NCBI GenBank assembly: GCA_947497495.1
Contig: CANMGT010000008.1
Coordinates: 51,432 to 115,431 of the forward strand
DNA: 64,000 bases
Reading direction: 5' to 3'
DNA from: an uncultured Lentibacter sp.
Lineage (GTDB): Bacteria > Pseudomonadota > Alphaproteobacteria > Rhodobacterales > Rhodobacteraceae
Position 1 is the first letter of the stretch. Each line of letters starts with the position of its first letter. The position numbers were made by a program, and so were the translations under genes. Of the stretch, positions 26,047 through 35,253 are shown in pieces. The notes beneath the pieces are model-generated. The model saw only the letters and a program-made list of their open reading frames with translations, had not been told where the DNA came from and did not search any database.

Positions 26047-26844
26047 TCAGAACGCCGACACATCGATGCCGTCGATCTTGGCCGCTGTGACAAGTTCGCC
26101 CGTGAAACCCTGCACAGCTTTCGCCCAGCCAGCTTTTTCAATCGCGGATTTGATCTTGGGCGCGACCACGTCAAACGGCAGCATCGCTCCAAGAGCCACA
26201 GCGTCGAGCCTTATGATGTGATAGCCAAAGCGTGAGCGCACGGGGGCTGGTGTTATCTCATCTTCCTGAAGGGTGCGCAGGACGGCTTCAAACTCCGGTA
26301 CCGTGTCGCCGGGGCTGAGCTGGCCAAGCGCGCCACCGTTTGACTTTGAGCCGCAGTCGCTTTCGTCTTTGGCGATGCGCGCAAAGGCCTTTGGTGCTTT
26401 GGCGATATCTTTTGCGAGGGCTTCGGCTTTCATCAGGGCCCTGGCCGTAGCTGCTTCGTCTGTTGGTTCGGCGGCACAGAGGATGTGTGAAACCTCCCAC
26501 AGCGGCGGCGATCGAAAGCGCTCCGGGTCTTGCTCCCAAATCGCGCGGACTTCGGCTTCATTCGGCTCAGGCACGTTGACGCGCGCTTCGATCACGCCGC
26601 GAATGAGGGCTTCTTCCTCTGTTTCGCGCTTACCTTCCGACAAGAGCTGCGCGTCGGCAACAAGGCCTAGTTTAACAGCCTCCTGCAAAAGCAGCTCACG
26701 GATCACCAAGGCGCGTGCGGCCTTGCGCCACGCAAGTCCTGGCTTGCCTTTTGGAGCTTCGTGGTTTTGTGCCTCAGCCGCGATTGCGGCTGAAGTAATG
26801 TTTGTACCGTTGACAATCACGTCTGGGAAAAGAGCTACATTCAT
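26047..26844 (-). CDS. Parvulin-type peptidyl-prolyl isomerase (NifM-like)
   Basis: A 265-aa cytoplasmic foldase without signal peptide. The N-terminal ~120 residues are helical (SurA/NifM type), and the parvulin domain spans about 125-225: VSHILCAAEPTDE, then GGALGQLSPGDTVPEFEAVL, then RFGYHIIRLD. It starts 5 bp after narI. Parvulins next to narGHJI are common in alphaproteobacterial nar clusters and are thought to help NarGHI maturation, by analogy with NifM for nitrogenase. Confidence 0.88.
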   Translation of the reverse strand: MNVALFPDVIVNGTNITSAAIAAEAQNHEAPKGKPGLAWRKAARALVIRELLLQEAVKLGLVADAQLLSEGKRETEEEALIRGVIEARVNVPEPNEAEVRAIWEQDPERFRSPPLWEVSHILCAAEPTDEAATARALMKAEALAKDIAKAPKAFARIAKDESDCGSKSNGGALGQLSPGDTVPEFEAVLRTLQEDEITPAPVRSRFGYHIIRLDAVALGAMLPFDVVAPKIKSAIEKAGWAKAVQGFTGELVTAAKIDGIDVSAF

Positions 26845-26849
26845 GTCTC

Positions 26850-27542
26850 TTACTCCGCAGGTGTGTTCTTACGGCGCGAGCGCACAATCTGGTAGCCCGG
26901 GCGCGTCAGGTAGCGCAGCGGCACCGAGAGCATATGCACAAGGCGCGTGAACGGGAACAACAGGAAGATGCTCAGCCCTAGAACAAGGTGCAGCTTGAAC
27001 ACCAGCGCCACATCGGCCACATAATCAGCCGCGCCCGCTTGGAACGTCAGAATGCCTTGCGCCCATGACATGAACTTGGTCATCTCGTGTCCATCAAGGT
27101 GTTGCAGTGAGACGAAGATCGTGGATAGCCCCAAGATAAGCTGCGCCATCAGCAACACCAGAATACCAGTGTCAGCGAAGGTCGAGGTTGCCCGCACACG
27201 CGCGTCAAACAAGCGACGGTGCAAGAGCATACTGCCGCCCGCCAGCATCAGAAGGCCCGCAAAGCCGCCAGCAACAACCGCCAGAACCTGCTTGGCACCG
27301 TGGCTGATGCCCAGCGCGTCAAATATCCAGATAGGCGTGAGCAAGCCACCCAAGTGACCAAAGAAAATGATCAGGATGCCGACGTGAAACAGGACAGACC
27401 CCATGATCAGCTGCTTGCGGCGCAAGAGCTGGCTTGAGGACGACTTCCATGTGAACGGGTCACGCTCGTAACGCGCGATTGTCCCGATGATGCCCACAGA
27501 CAGGGCGATGTAAGGGTATATTCCGAAGAAAAAGTTGTTCAT
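26850..27542 (-). CDS. narI: Respiratory nitrate reductase, gamma subunit (cytochrome b)
   Basis: A 230-aa membrane diheme cytochrome b that oxidises quinol and passes electrons to NarH. Five hydrophobic segments can be traced. The four heme-ligand histidines are at about residues 53 (VLFHVGI), 63 (FFGHLGG), 185 (FKLHLVLG) and 203 (RLVHMLS), the spacing expected of NarI. It follows narJ by 12 bp and precedes the parvulin by 5 bp. Confidence 0.95.
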   Translation of the reverse strand: MNNFFFGIYPYIALSVGIIGTIARYERDPFTWKSSSSQLLRRKQLIMGSVLFHVGILIIFFGHLGGLLTPIWIFDALGISHGAKQVLAVVAGGFAGLLMLAGGSMLLHRRLFDARVRATSTFADTGILVLLMAQLILGLSTIFVSLQHLDGHEMTKFMSWAQGILTFQAGAADYVADVALVFKLHLVLGLSIFLLFPFTRLVHMLSVPLRYLTRPGYQIVRSRRKNTPAE

Positions 27543-27554
27543 CTCAAGCCTCCT

Positions 27555-28283
27555 TCACTCAGCCGCTTGGGGCGGAGTTGGTGCGGGGTTAATTGGCGTG
27601 TCCATTTGCGAGAGCATATCGCGCACTTGCGGGCAGCCTGCGTTCGGGTCTGGCCCGAATGTGACTTCACTGTCTTCCCAGACGGCATCGAGCGCCTCCA
27701 AGTCAGTCGGATCATCGTCAGGCCGCTCCAGCAAAACAGCCACTGTTTCGGCGTCAGCCGTAGCGCCCGAGAGCTGGATTAAAGCGGCGAACACGGCACC
27801 ATAGGGAGACTCGCGGCGTGTAAGACGCGTGTTGAGAGCCTCGAATATATGGGCCGCGTCCGCCAGAGTATCCTGCATTTCAGCCATGGGTATAACTGAC
27901 AGGTACTCAAGCAAGACAGGCAGGTGGTCGGGTAACTCGCTCGACACCGGGTCAAACCCGGCCTCGCGGTAGCTTTCCACCAGTGACACCATCGCGCCGC
28001 CGCGGTCACGGCTTTCGCCATGAACGTGCTCAAACAGGTTGAGCGACAGCGTGCGCGAGCGATCAAAGAGCAGCACAAACTGCTCTTCGAGTTCATAGAT
28101 GTCGCGCGTCGCCAACTCCTCCATCAGCGGGCGCAGCGCCCGACGCGCCTGCGCAGTGAGCCTTGTGTCAGCAGCAAGAACGCCGCTGATTTCGGGCATC
28201 GCCTGCTGCAATTCAAGCGTCGGGTAACTGAGCACCAAGGACAACGCCTTGAGCGTACGATCCATTTGAACCATGCGTCCCAT
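27555..28283 (-). CDS. narJ: Nitrate reductase molybdenum cofactor assembly chaperone
   Basis: A 242-aa NarJ chaperone (TorD/DmsD family) that holds apo-NarGH until the molybdenum cofactor is inserted and before membrane docking on NarI. ATG 28283 is chosen because the narH stop overlaps it (TGATG) and GGAGGTGA lies just upstream inside narH. The protein starts MGRMVQMDRTLKALSLVLSY, as usual for NarJ (SxLLxYP-like), and shows FEHVHGESRDRGGAM (about residues 80-95), the conserved chaperone signature. The C terminus is Pro-rich. Confidence 0.93.
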   Translation of the reverse strand: MGRMVQMDRTLKALSLVLSYPTLELQQAMPEISGVLAADTRLTAQARRALRPLMEELATRDIYELEEQFVLLFDRSRTLSLNLFEHVHGESRDRGGAMVSLVESYREAGFDPVSSELPDHLPVLLEYLSVIPMAEMQDTLADAAHIFEALNTRLTRRESPYGAVFAALIQLSGATADAETVAVLLERPDDDPTDLEALDAVWEDSEVTFGPDPNAGCPQVRDMLSQMDTPINPAPTPPQAAE

Positions 28284-29806
28284 CACTTCACCTCCGCTGG
28301 CATTTTGAGCGCTTTCTTTGAACCGCCAAACAGCGAGCCTTTGGAAATGCCCGGCGAGCAACCATTGCTGTCTGTAAAGCCACATTCGCCACGCAGCTCA
28401 TAGGCGTCTTCTACCTGTTCGCGGTGCGTTGTCGGGATGACAAAGCGGTCTTCATAGTCAGCCAAAGCCATGATCTTATACATGTCTTCGATCAACGCTG
28501 GCGTGAGGCCAACCTGCTCGGCAATGCCCTCATCAATCACGCCATCGATGGTTTTGGAGCGCATATAAGCGCGCATCGCCATCATCCGTTCAAGTGCTGT
28601 GACAACTGGCGCTTCGTCGCCCGCTGTCAGCATGTTGGCGAGGTATTTCACCGGAATGCGCATGGATTGCACATCAGGCATCGCGCCGTTCATGCCGATC
28701 TTGCCCGCTTCTGCGGCGTTCTGGATCGGCGAGAGTGGCGGGATATACCAAACCATCGGAAGCGTGCGGTATTCGGGGTGCAGCGGGAAGGCCACTTTCC
28801 AGTCCATCGCCATCTTCCAGATCGGGCTTTCCTGCGCGCCTTTGATCCAGTCTTCTGGCACACCGTCACGGCGGGCCGCTGCGATGACTTCTGGATCAGA
28901 CGGGTCAAGGAACACGCCGAGCTGCGCATCGTAGAGGTCTTGCTCGTCAGGCGTGTTCGCCGCTTCTTCGATCTTGTCAGCGTCGTAAAGCATGACGCCC
29001 AAGTAGCGGATCCGGCCAACGCAGGTTTCGGAACAAACAGTCGGGTTGCCGCTTTCGATCCGCGGATAGCACAGGGTGCATTTCTCGGACTTGCCGCTTT
29101 CCCAGTTGTAATAGACCTTTTTGTAAGGGCAGCCGGAGACGCACATGCGCCAGCCGCGACACTTCTCTTGGTCAATCAAAACAATGCCGTCTTCCTCGCG
29201 TTTATAGATCGCGCCAGACGGGCAAGAGGCCGCGCAAGCCGGATTGAGGCAGTGTTCGCAAAGGCGCGGGAGATACATCATAAAGGTGTTCTCGTATTCG
29301 CCGTAGATTTCCTTCTGGATGCCCTCGAAGTTGTAGTCACCGGCGCGCTTCGAGAATTCACCGCCGAGAATTTCTTCCCAGTTCGGCCCCTTTTCGATCT
29401 TCTCCATCCGCTCGCCCGTGATTTTGGAGCGCGGCCGCGCTGTCGGAAAGGCCTTCATCTCGGGCGCTGACTTCAAGTGATCATAGTCAAAGTCGAACGG
29501 CTCATAATAGTCGTCGATCTCTGGCAGATCTGGGTTTCCAAAGATGTTCGCCAAGATACGCCATTTGCCGCCCTGCTTGGGTTGCAGCGTTCCCGCCTTG
29601 GTGCGCGTCCAGCCACCATTCCATTTGGCCTGGTTTTCCCAATCGGTCGGGTAACCAAGGCCAGGCTTTGTTTCGACGTTGTTGAACCATGCGTATTCAA
29701 CGCCGTCACGACTTGTCCAAACGTTCTTACAAGTGACAGAGCAGGTGTGACACCCGATGCATTTGTCGAGGTTCAGAACCATGCCTATTTGAGCGCGGAC
29801 TTTCAT
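28283..29806 (-). CDS. narH: Respiratory nitrate reductase, beta subunit (Fe-S)
   Basis: A 507-aa iron-sulfur subunit carrying electrons from NarI to NarG. Four cysteine clusters are visible: CIGCHTCSVTCKN at residues 16-28, CEHCLNPACAASCP (about 185), CRGWRMCVSGCP (about 215) and CTLCYPRIESGNPTVCSETC (about 240). The Trp within CRGWRMC replaces a Cys, as in other NarH proteins with one [3Fe-4S] and three [4Fe-4S] clusters. It overlaps the narG stop by 4 bp and the narJ start by 1 bp. Confidence 0.96.
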   Translation of the reverse strand: MKVRAQIGMVLNLDKCIGCHTCSVTCKNVWTSRDGVEYAWFNNVETKPGLGYPTDWENQAKWNGGWTRTKAGTLQPKQGGKWRILANIFGNPDLPEIDDYYEPFDFDYDHLKSAPEMKAFPTARPRSKITGERMEKIEKGPNWEEILGGEFSKRAGDYNFEGIQKEIYGEYENTFMMYLPRLCEHCLNPACAASCPSGAIYKREEDGIVLIDQEKCRGWRMCVSGCPYKKVYYNWESGKSEKCTLCYPRIESGNPTVCSETCVGRIRYLGVMLYDADKIEEAANTPDEQDLYDAQLGVFLDPSDPEVIAAARRDGVPEDWIKGAQESPIWKMAMDWKVAFPLHPEYRTLPMVWYIPPLSPIQNAAEAGKIGMNGAMPDVQSMRIPVKYLANMLTAGDEAPVVTALERMMAMRAYMRSKTIDGVIDEGIAEQVGLTPALIEDMYKIMALADYEDRFVIPTTHREQVEDAYELRGECGFTDSNGCSPGISKGSLFGGSKKALKMPAEVK

Positions 29807-32800
29807 TCTGCGGCCTCCTTGCTAGTAGTTGCTGGCTCATCAAGCCAGTCGACTTTCTTCATTTTGCGAACGACAACAAACTCGTCGCGGTTGCTGCCGA
29901 CTGTTCCGTAGTAGTTGAAGCCGTATGACTGGTGCGCGTAGCCGCCGATCATGTGGGTTGGCTTCAGCGTTGTGCGGGTCACCGAGTTGTGGATCCCGCC
30001 GCGGTTACCTGTTTTCTCGGAACCGGGTGTGTTCACGATCTTCTCTTGAGCGTGATACATGAACAGCGTGCCTTCCTTCATCCGCTGGCTCACAACAGCG
30101 CGGGCCGTAAGGGCACCGTTGACGTTGTAAACCTCAAGCCAGTCGTTATCGACGATGCCAGCCTTGGCGGCGTCAACTTCTGACAGCCAGACAACCGGGC
30201 CACCGCGGTTGAGCGTCAGCATCAGAAGGTTGTCTGAATAGGTTGAGTGAATGCCCCACTTCTGGTGCGGGGTGATGAAGTTGAGCACAAGGTTGTCACC
30301 GTCGTCCTGCACCTCCTTGGTAATCGTCTTGAGATCAACAGGAGGGCGGTAGCTAGTGAAACCTTCGCCAAACGCGCGCATCCAGAGATGGTCTTGGTAG
30401 AGCTGCTGGCGGCCCGTCAGGGTGCGCCATGGAATGAGCTCGTGCACGTTGGTATAGCCCGCGTTGTAGCACACCTCTTCGCTTTCGATGCCCGACCATG
30501 TCGGCGAGCTGATGATCTTGCGCGGCTGCGCGGCAATATCACGGAAGCGGATTTTAGTGTGCTCGGCGCCCTCAGCGAGGTGTTTGTGGTCACGCCCTGT
30601 GGCTTTGCTGAGTTCGTTCCAAGCCTTCACGGCAACTTCACCGTTCGTCTCGGGGGCAAGCATCAGGATCACCTCTGTCGCATCGATGTCGGTAACGATT
30701 TTCGGGCAGCCTTTTGCCGGGCCTTCCGTCCACTCACCATTGAGATCGCGCAGGTGCTGCACTTCAACGTTGGTATTCCAGTTGATGCCTTTGCCGCCGT
30801 TGCCGAGCTTGTCGAGCAGCGGGCCAACGGCCACGAAGCGGTCATAGATTGCCGTATAGTCGCGCTCGACTTCAACGTAGTTTGGCGCGGTTTTACCGGG
30901 GATCAACTCGCATTCACCTTTCTTCCAGTCGCGCACTTCGTCTTGTGCGATCTCGGCTGGCGTGTCGTGCAGGATGGGCAGTTGAACAACGTCTTTCTCG
31001 ACACCCAAAATTTCTGGCGCAACCTCTTGGAATTTCTTGGCAATCGCCTTGAAAATCTCCCAGTCTGACTTGCTTTCATAAGCCGGATCAACAGCCGCTT
31101 GCAGCGGGTGAATGAACGGGTGCATGTCAGATGTGTTGAGGTCGTTTTTCTCATACCAGCTCGCCGTTGGCAGAACGATATCCGAGTAAACACAGGTGGT
31201 GCTCATGCGGAAGTCGATGGTCACCAGCAAGTCGAGTTTGCCCTTTGGCGCTTCGTCATGCCACTTGGCTTCTGTCGGCATTTGCGCGCCGTCTTCGCCG
31301 AGATCTTTGCCCATAACACCGTGGTCTGTTCCCAAGAGGTGCTTGAGGAAATACTCATGGCCCTTGCCGGACGAACCGAGCAAGTTCGAGCGCCACACGA
31401 AGAGGTTGCGCGGCCAGTTTTCTGGTGCGTCAGGGTCTTCACACGACATCTCGAGTGAGCCGTCTTTAAGCGATTTGGCAATGTAGTCTTTCGTGTCCAT
31501 CTTCGCTTTGGCCGCAGCCTTCGTCACCTCCAACGGGTTGGTCTTGAGTTGCGGAGCTGACGGCAGCCAGCCCATCCGCTCGGCGCGAATGTTGTAGTCA
31601 ATCAGGTTGACGTTCCAGTCGCCCTCGGGCGCGGTTGGTGAGAGGATCTCATCTGCACTCAAAGTCTCGTAACGCCACTGGTCGGTGTGCGCATACCAGG
31701 CAGATGTCGAGTTCATGTGCCGTGGTGGGCGGTTCCAATCCAGCGCGAACGCCAGTGGCTGCCAGCCTGTTTGAGGCCGCAGTTTTTCTTGGCCCACATA
31801 GTGGCTCCAGCCGCCGCCTTCCTGGCCCACACAGCCGCACATCACCAACATGTTGATGATGCCGCGGTAGTTCATATCCATATGATACCAGTGGTTAAGG
31901 CCGGCGCCCAAGATCACCATCGACTTGCCATTTGTCTTCTCGGCATTGCTTGCAAACTCACGCGCAACTGCGGTGATCTTGTCAGCAGGCACGCCTGTCA
32001 TACGCTCGGCCCATGCGGGCGTGTATGGCTTGTCTTCTGCGAAGTCTTTTGCAACCCAGTCGCCGCCCAAACCACGGTCAAGGCCGTAGTTGGCGCAGAA
32101 CAGGTCAAACACAGTTGCCACGAGCGCTTCGCCCTTGGCTGTTTTGACTCTCTTAACGGGGATGTTGTGTGTCATCACTTCCGGGAAGTCACACTGGGCG
32201 AAGTGCTCGGTTGACTGACCGCCAAAGTAAGGGAAGTCAACGCCGACAACATCGTCGTGGTTCTCTTCGAGGATCAGCGATGTTAGCAGGTCGGTGTCTT
32301 TTTTGTTGGCGCGTTCTTCGAGGTTCCACTCGCCGTCTTCGCCCCAGCGGTAGCCGACAGAACCGTTTGGCGCGACGAGGCCTTCTTTGGCATCCAGCGC
32401 GACCGTCTTCCACTCGGGGTTGTTCTTCTCTCCGAGTTTCTTAGCAATGTCGTCAGCCCTCAAGAAGCGGCCAGGGACATAGCGCCCGTCTTTCTCCTCA
32501 AGCTTAACCAGCATCGGGAAGTCAGAGTATTTGCGCGTGTAGTCTTCAAAATACTCGGCCTGACGGTCAAGGTGATACTCGCGCAGTATAACGTGGCCCA
32601 TCGCCATTGCGACAGCAGCGTCAGTTCCCTGCTTGGGTGCAAGCCATACATCGCCAAACTTTGCAGCTTCCGAGTAGTCAGGGCAAATCACAGCGGACTT
32701 GGTGCCGCGGTAGCGTGCTTCTGTGTAGAAGTGCGCGTCAGGGGTGCGGGTCTGTGGCACGTTGGAACCCCAGAGCAAGAGGTAGCCCGCGTTATACCAG

Positions 32801-33528
32801 TCGGCTGATTCAGGCACATCTGTCTGCTCGCCCCATGTCATCGGTGAGGCAGGTGGCAAGTCGCAATACCAGTCGTAGAACGACATGCATGTGCCGCCCA
32901 TCAGGCTCAGGTAGCGCGAGCCAGCGGCATAGCTGACCATCGACATCGCAGGGATCGGCGAAAAGCCGAACACACGGTCGGGGCCATATGTTTTTGTGGT
33001 GTATGCGTTGGCTGTCGCGATGATCTCGGTCGCTTCGTCCCAACTGGCGCGCACGAAGCCGCCCTTGCCGCGGCTCTCAACATAGTTGGCGCGCAAGACC
33101 GGGTCGTTCTGAAGCTTTGTCCAAGCCTCAACGGGGCTCAGAGTTTCGCGCATGCTACGCCATACTTTGAGCAATTTGCCGCGAATGAGCGGGTTCTTCA
33201 CCCGGTTCGCAGAATAAAGATACCAGCTATAGCTCGCACCACGGGCACAACCACGTGGTTCGTGGTTTGGCAGGCCTGCGCGGGTGCGCGGGTAGTCTGT
33301 CTGCTGGGTTTCCCATGTCACGATGCCGGACTTGACGTAAATCTTCCAGCTGCATGAGCCTGTGCAGTTCACCCCATGCGTTGAGCGCACGATTTTGTCG
33401 TGCCGCCAGCGCTTGCGGTAGGTGTCTTCCCAATCGCGGTTTTCGCGGGTCACTTGGCCGTGGCCGTCAGAAAATTGTTCAATTTCCTTTGACGCCAGGA
33501 AGTTCAGTCTGTCGAGCAGGTGGCTCAT
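29803..33528 (-). CDS. narG: Respiratory nitrate reductase, alpha subunit (Mo-bisMGD)
   Basis: A 1241-aa catalytic subunit reducing nitrate to nitrite on the cytoplasmic face of the membrane. The N-terminal [4Fe-4S] (FS0) site with its His ligand is seen in THGVNCTGSCSWKIYVKSG (about residues 50-68), with the fourth Cys in RGCARGAS (about 92-99). The Mo-coordinating Asp is expected in YDWYCDLPPASPMTWGEQTD (about 218-237). No Tat signal cleavage is needed for NarG. Length matches the family (~1240). It lies 61 bp after narK2, with a GC-rich hairpin between them. Confidence 0.97.
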   Translation of the reverse strand: MSHLLDRLNFLASKEIEQFSDGHGQVTRENRDWEDTYRKRWRHDKIVRSTHGVNCTGSCSWKIYVKSGIVTWETQQTDYPRTRAGLPNHEPRGCARGASYSWYLYSANRVKNPLIRGKLLKVWRSMRETLSPVEAWTKLQNDPVLRANYVESRGKGGFVRASWDEATEIIATANAYTTKTYGPDRVFGFSPIPAMSMVSYAAGSRYLSLMGGTCMSFYDWYCDLPPASPMTWGEQTDVPESADWYNAGYLLLWGSNVPQTRTPDAHFYTEARYRGTKSAVICPDYSEAAKFGDVWLAPKQGTDAAVAMAMGHVILREYHLDRQAEYFEDYTRKYSDFPMLVKLEEKDGRYVPGRFLRADDIAKKLGEKNNPEWKTVALDAKEGLVAPNGSVGYRWGEDGEWNLEERANKKDTDLLTSLILEENHDDVVGVDFPYFGGQSTEHFAQCDFPEVMTHNIPVKRVKTAKGEALVATVFDLFCANYGLDRGLGGDWVAKDFAEDKPYTPAWAERMTGVPADKITAVAREFASNAEKTNGKSMVILGAGLNHWYHMDMNYRGIINMLVMCGCVGQEGGGWSHYVGQEKLRPQTGWQPLAFALDWNRPPRHMNSTSAWYAHTDQWRYETLSADEILSPTAPEGDWNVNLIDYNIRAERMGWLPSAPQLKTNPLEVTKAAAKAKMDTKDYIAKSLKDGSLEMSCEDPDAPENWPRNLFVWRSNLLGSSGKGHEYFLKHLLGTDHGVMGKDLGEDGAQMPTEAKWHDEAPKGKLDLLVTIDFRMSTTCVYSDIVLPTASWYEKNDLNTSDMHPFIHPLQAAVDPAYESKSDWEIFKAIAKKFQEVAPEILGVEKDVVQLPILHDTPAEIAQDEVRDWKKGECELIPGKTAPNYVEVERDYTAIYDRFVAVGPLLDKLGNGGKGINWNTNVEVQHLRDLNGEWTEGPAKGCPKIVTDIDATEVILMLAPETNGEVAVKAWNELSKATGRDHKHLAEGAEHTKIRFRDIAAQPRKIISSPTWSGIESEEVCYNAGYTNVHELIPWRTLTGRQQLYQDHLWMRAFGEGFTSYRPPVDLKTITKEVQDDGDNLVLNFITPHQKWGIHSTYSDNLLMLTLNRGGPVVWLSEVDAAKAGIVDNDWLEVYNVNGALTARAVVSQRMKEGTLFMYHAQEKIVNTPGSEKTGNRGGIHNSVTRTTLKPTHMIGGYAHQSYGFNYYGTVGSNRDEFVVVRKMKKVDWLDEPATTSKEAAE

Positions 33529-33550
33529 GTCATTCTCCTAAGTTAGCGGA

Positions 33551-33577
33551 GCCGCCCCAACGCTTGGCCGGGGCGGC
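33551..33577 (-). promoter_or_regulatory. GC-rich hairpin between narK2 and narG
   Basis: GCCGCCCC (33551-33558) pairs with GGGGCGGC (33570-33577), with an 11-nt loop and no T-run. Likely an mRNA stability or partial-attenuation element that lets transporter and enzyme be expressed at different levels; inference. Confidence 0.45.
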
Positions 33578-33589
33578 GAGAGCGTTGGT

Positions 33590-35197
33590 TTACGGGTTCT
33601 TCACGTAGGCGTTTGGACGCAGGTAGAACCAGTAGTTGATCACGATGCAGACCGTGTAGAACACTGCGAAGCCATAGAGGGCATACTCGGGTGTTCCGGC
33701 TTTCAGCTGCTCACCAAACACTTTGGGGATGATGAATGCGCCGTAGGCGGCGACAGCGGCTGTCCAACCCAACGCAGGGCCAGCCTGCTCTTTGTCAAAC
33801 ACCATAGCGATGGTGCGGAAGGTTGAACCGTTGCCGATACCGGTTGCGGCGAACAAGATCAGGAAGAGCACCATGAACGGGAAGAAGTAGTCCTGCGGTG
33901 TCGCTGAAACGTAGGCCTTCTGGATGAAATAAGCCACGCCGACAGCTGAAGCGACCATGATGATCGAGATTATCTGTGTCACTTTCGCGCCGCCCATTTT
34001 GTCAGCCATCATGCCGCCGATCGGGCGGATAAGCGCGCCGATGAACGGGCCCATCCAAGCAAACATGAGGGCAGAAGGGCCATCGGGGTTTGCTGTGCTG
34101 TGCGTCATCACACCGTCAACCATCAAGTGCTGGAAGCCGAAAACAACTTTGATCGTCAGGCCAAATGCCGCCGCATAACCGATGAAGCTACCAAACGTCA
34201 TGGTGTAGATCACGGTCATCGCCCAAGTGTGCTTGTTGCCAAAGATCTTGTATTGGCGCGACAAGTTCTGGCCGACGGCACCCGGGATGAGCTTGAGCAA
34301 GAAGACGGTCAGCGCAATTACGATTGGCAGAACGATCCACTTGGACACCATCATACCCGAGCCGCCAACTTTGGCTGGCAGCAGAAGCCAGAGGCCGAAG
34401 GCCGCCGTTACGAAACCGATCATCAACATGCCCGAGATTGTCGCAAACGCGCCAACGGGGTTGGGGATGTCTGGTGAGACGTGCTCGTCGCGGATGTTGT
34501 TCATGCCCCACCAGCCCAGAAAGGCGAGCGGCACAAGCAGCAGGAGCCAAACGAAGCCCGCGTTCTGGATGTATGTCTCCGTGCCTGCGGGAATTTTCCC
34601 GATCAGCGTGCCTGATGTGTTCACCAGCGTGCGACTTTCACCCCCGAAGAGGCCGAATGTCATCACCAGCGGAATAAGTATCTGCATGGTGGTCACACCG
34701 AAGTTGCCAAGGCCCGCGTTCATACCAAGCGCGTAACCTTGAACCTTCTTCGGGTAAAAGAAGCTGATGTTTGACATCGAACTTGAGAAGTTACCGCCGC
34801 CGATACCGCTGAGGAAGGCGAGCACCTGAAACTGCCAGAGCGGCGTGTCAGGGTTGCTGAGTGCAAAGCCTGCACCGATGGCAGGGATCATCAGCAATGC
34901 GGTGGTAAAGAAGATGGTGTTTCGCCCACCCGCGATGCGCACAAAGAAGGTTGACGGGATGCGCAGGGTTGCGCCCGTCAGGCCCGCGATCGCACCCAGT
35001 GTGAACAGGTCTGACTTTTCAAAGCCAAAACCGAGGTTGATCATCTGAACGGTGATGATGCCCCAGTAGAGCCAGACTGCGAAGCCACAAAGCAAGCTGG
35101 GGATCGATATCCACAGGTTACGGGTGGCGATGGCCTTGCCGGTTGACTGCCAGTAGCTGTCATCCTCGACATTCCAGTTTCTTAGATCTTGTCCCAC
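33590..35197 (-). CDS. narK: Nitrate/nitrite antiporter, NarK2-type MFS
   Basis: A 535-aa major facilitator of the nitrate/nitrite porter family with about 12 hydrophobic segments and an extended central part. Conserved patterns include FLSGIGGGNFSSSMSNISFF and, in the second half, ATGIGNGSTFR, the glycine-rich signature stretches of NarK proteins. In Paracoccus a NarK1-NarK2 fusion performs these roles; here the halves are separate genes. Antiport of nitrite for nitrate is the expected activity of this half (family knowledge). It is 56 bp downstream of the other porter. Confidence 0.9.
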   Translation of the reverse strand: MGQDLRNWNVEDDSYWQSTGKAIATRNLWISIPSLLCGFAVWLYWGIITVQMINLGFGFEKSDLFTLGAIAGLTGATLRIPSTFFVRIAGGRNTIFFTTALLMIPAIGAGFALSNPDTPLWQFQVLAFLSGIGGGNFSSSMSNISFFYPKKVQGYALGMNAGLGNFGVTTMQILIPLVMTFGLFGGESRTLVNTSGTLIGKIPAGTETYIQNAGFVWLLLLVPLAFLGWWGMNNIRDEHVSPDIPNPVGAFATISGMLMIGFVTAAFGLWLLLPAKVGGSGMMVSKWIVLPIVIALTVFLLKLIPGAVGQNLSRQYKIFGNKHTWAMTVIYTMTFGSFIGYAAAFGLTIKVVFGFQHLMVDGVMTHSTANPDGPSALMFAWMGPFIGALIRPIGGMMADKMGGAKVTQIISIIMVASAVGVAYFIQKAYVSATPQDYFFPFMVLFLILFAATGIGNGSTFRTIAMVFDKEQAGPALGWTAAVAAYGAFIIPKVFGEQLKAGTPEYALYGFAVFYTVCIVINYWFYLRPNAYVKNP

Positions 35198-35253
35198 ATT
35201 TGTCTCCTCTTGTGAGGTGGAGGCAGGCCGTTATCCGGCCCGCCGTTTAGGAT

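Noticed and set aside
28424..29470. 348-residue plus-strand frame inside narH
   Set aside because: Antisense to narH with no start signal and typical GC-rich shadow composition.
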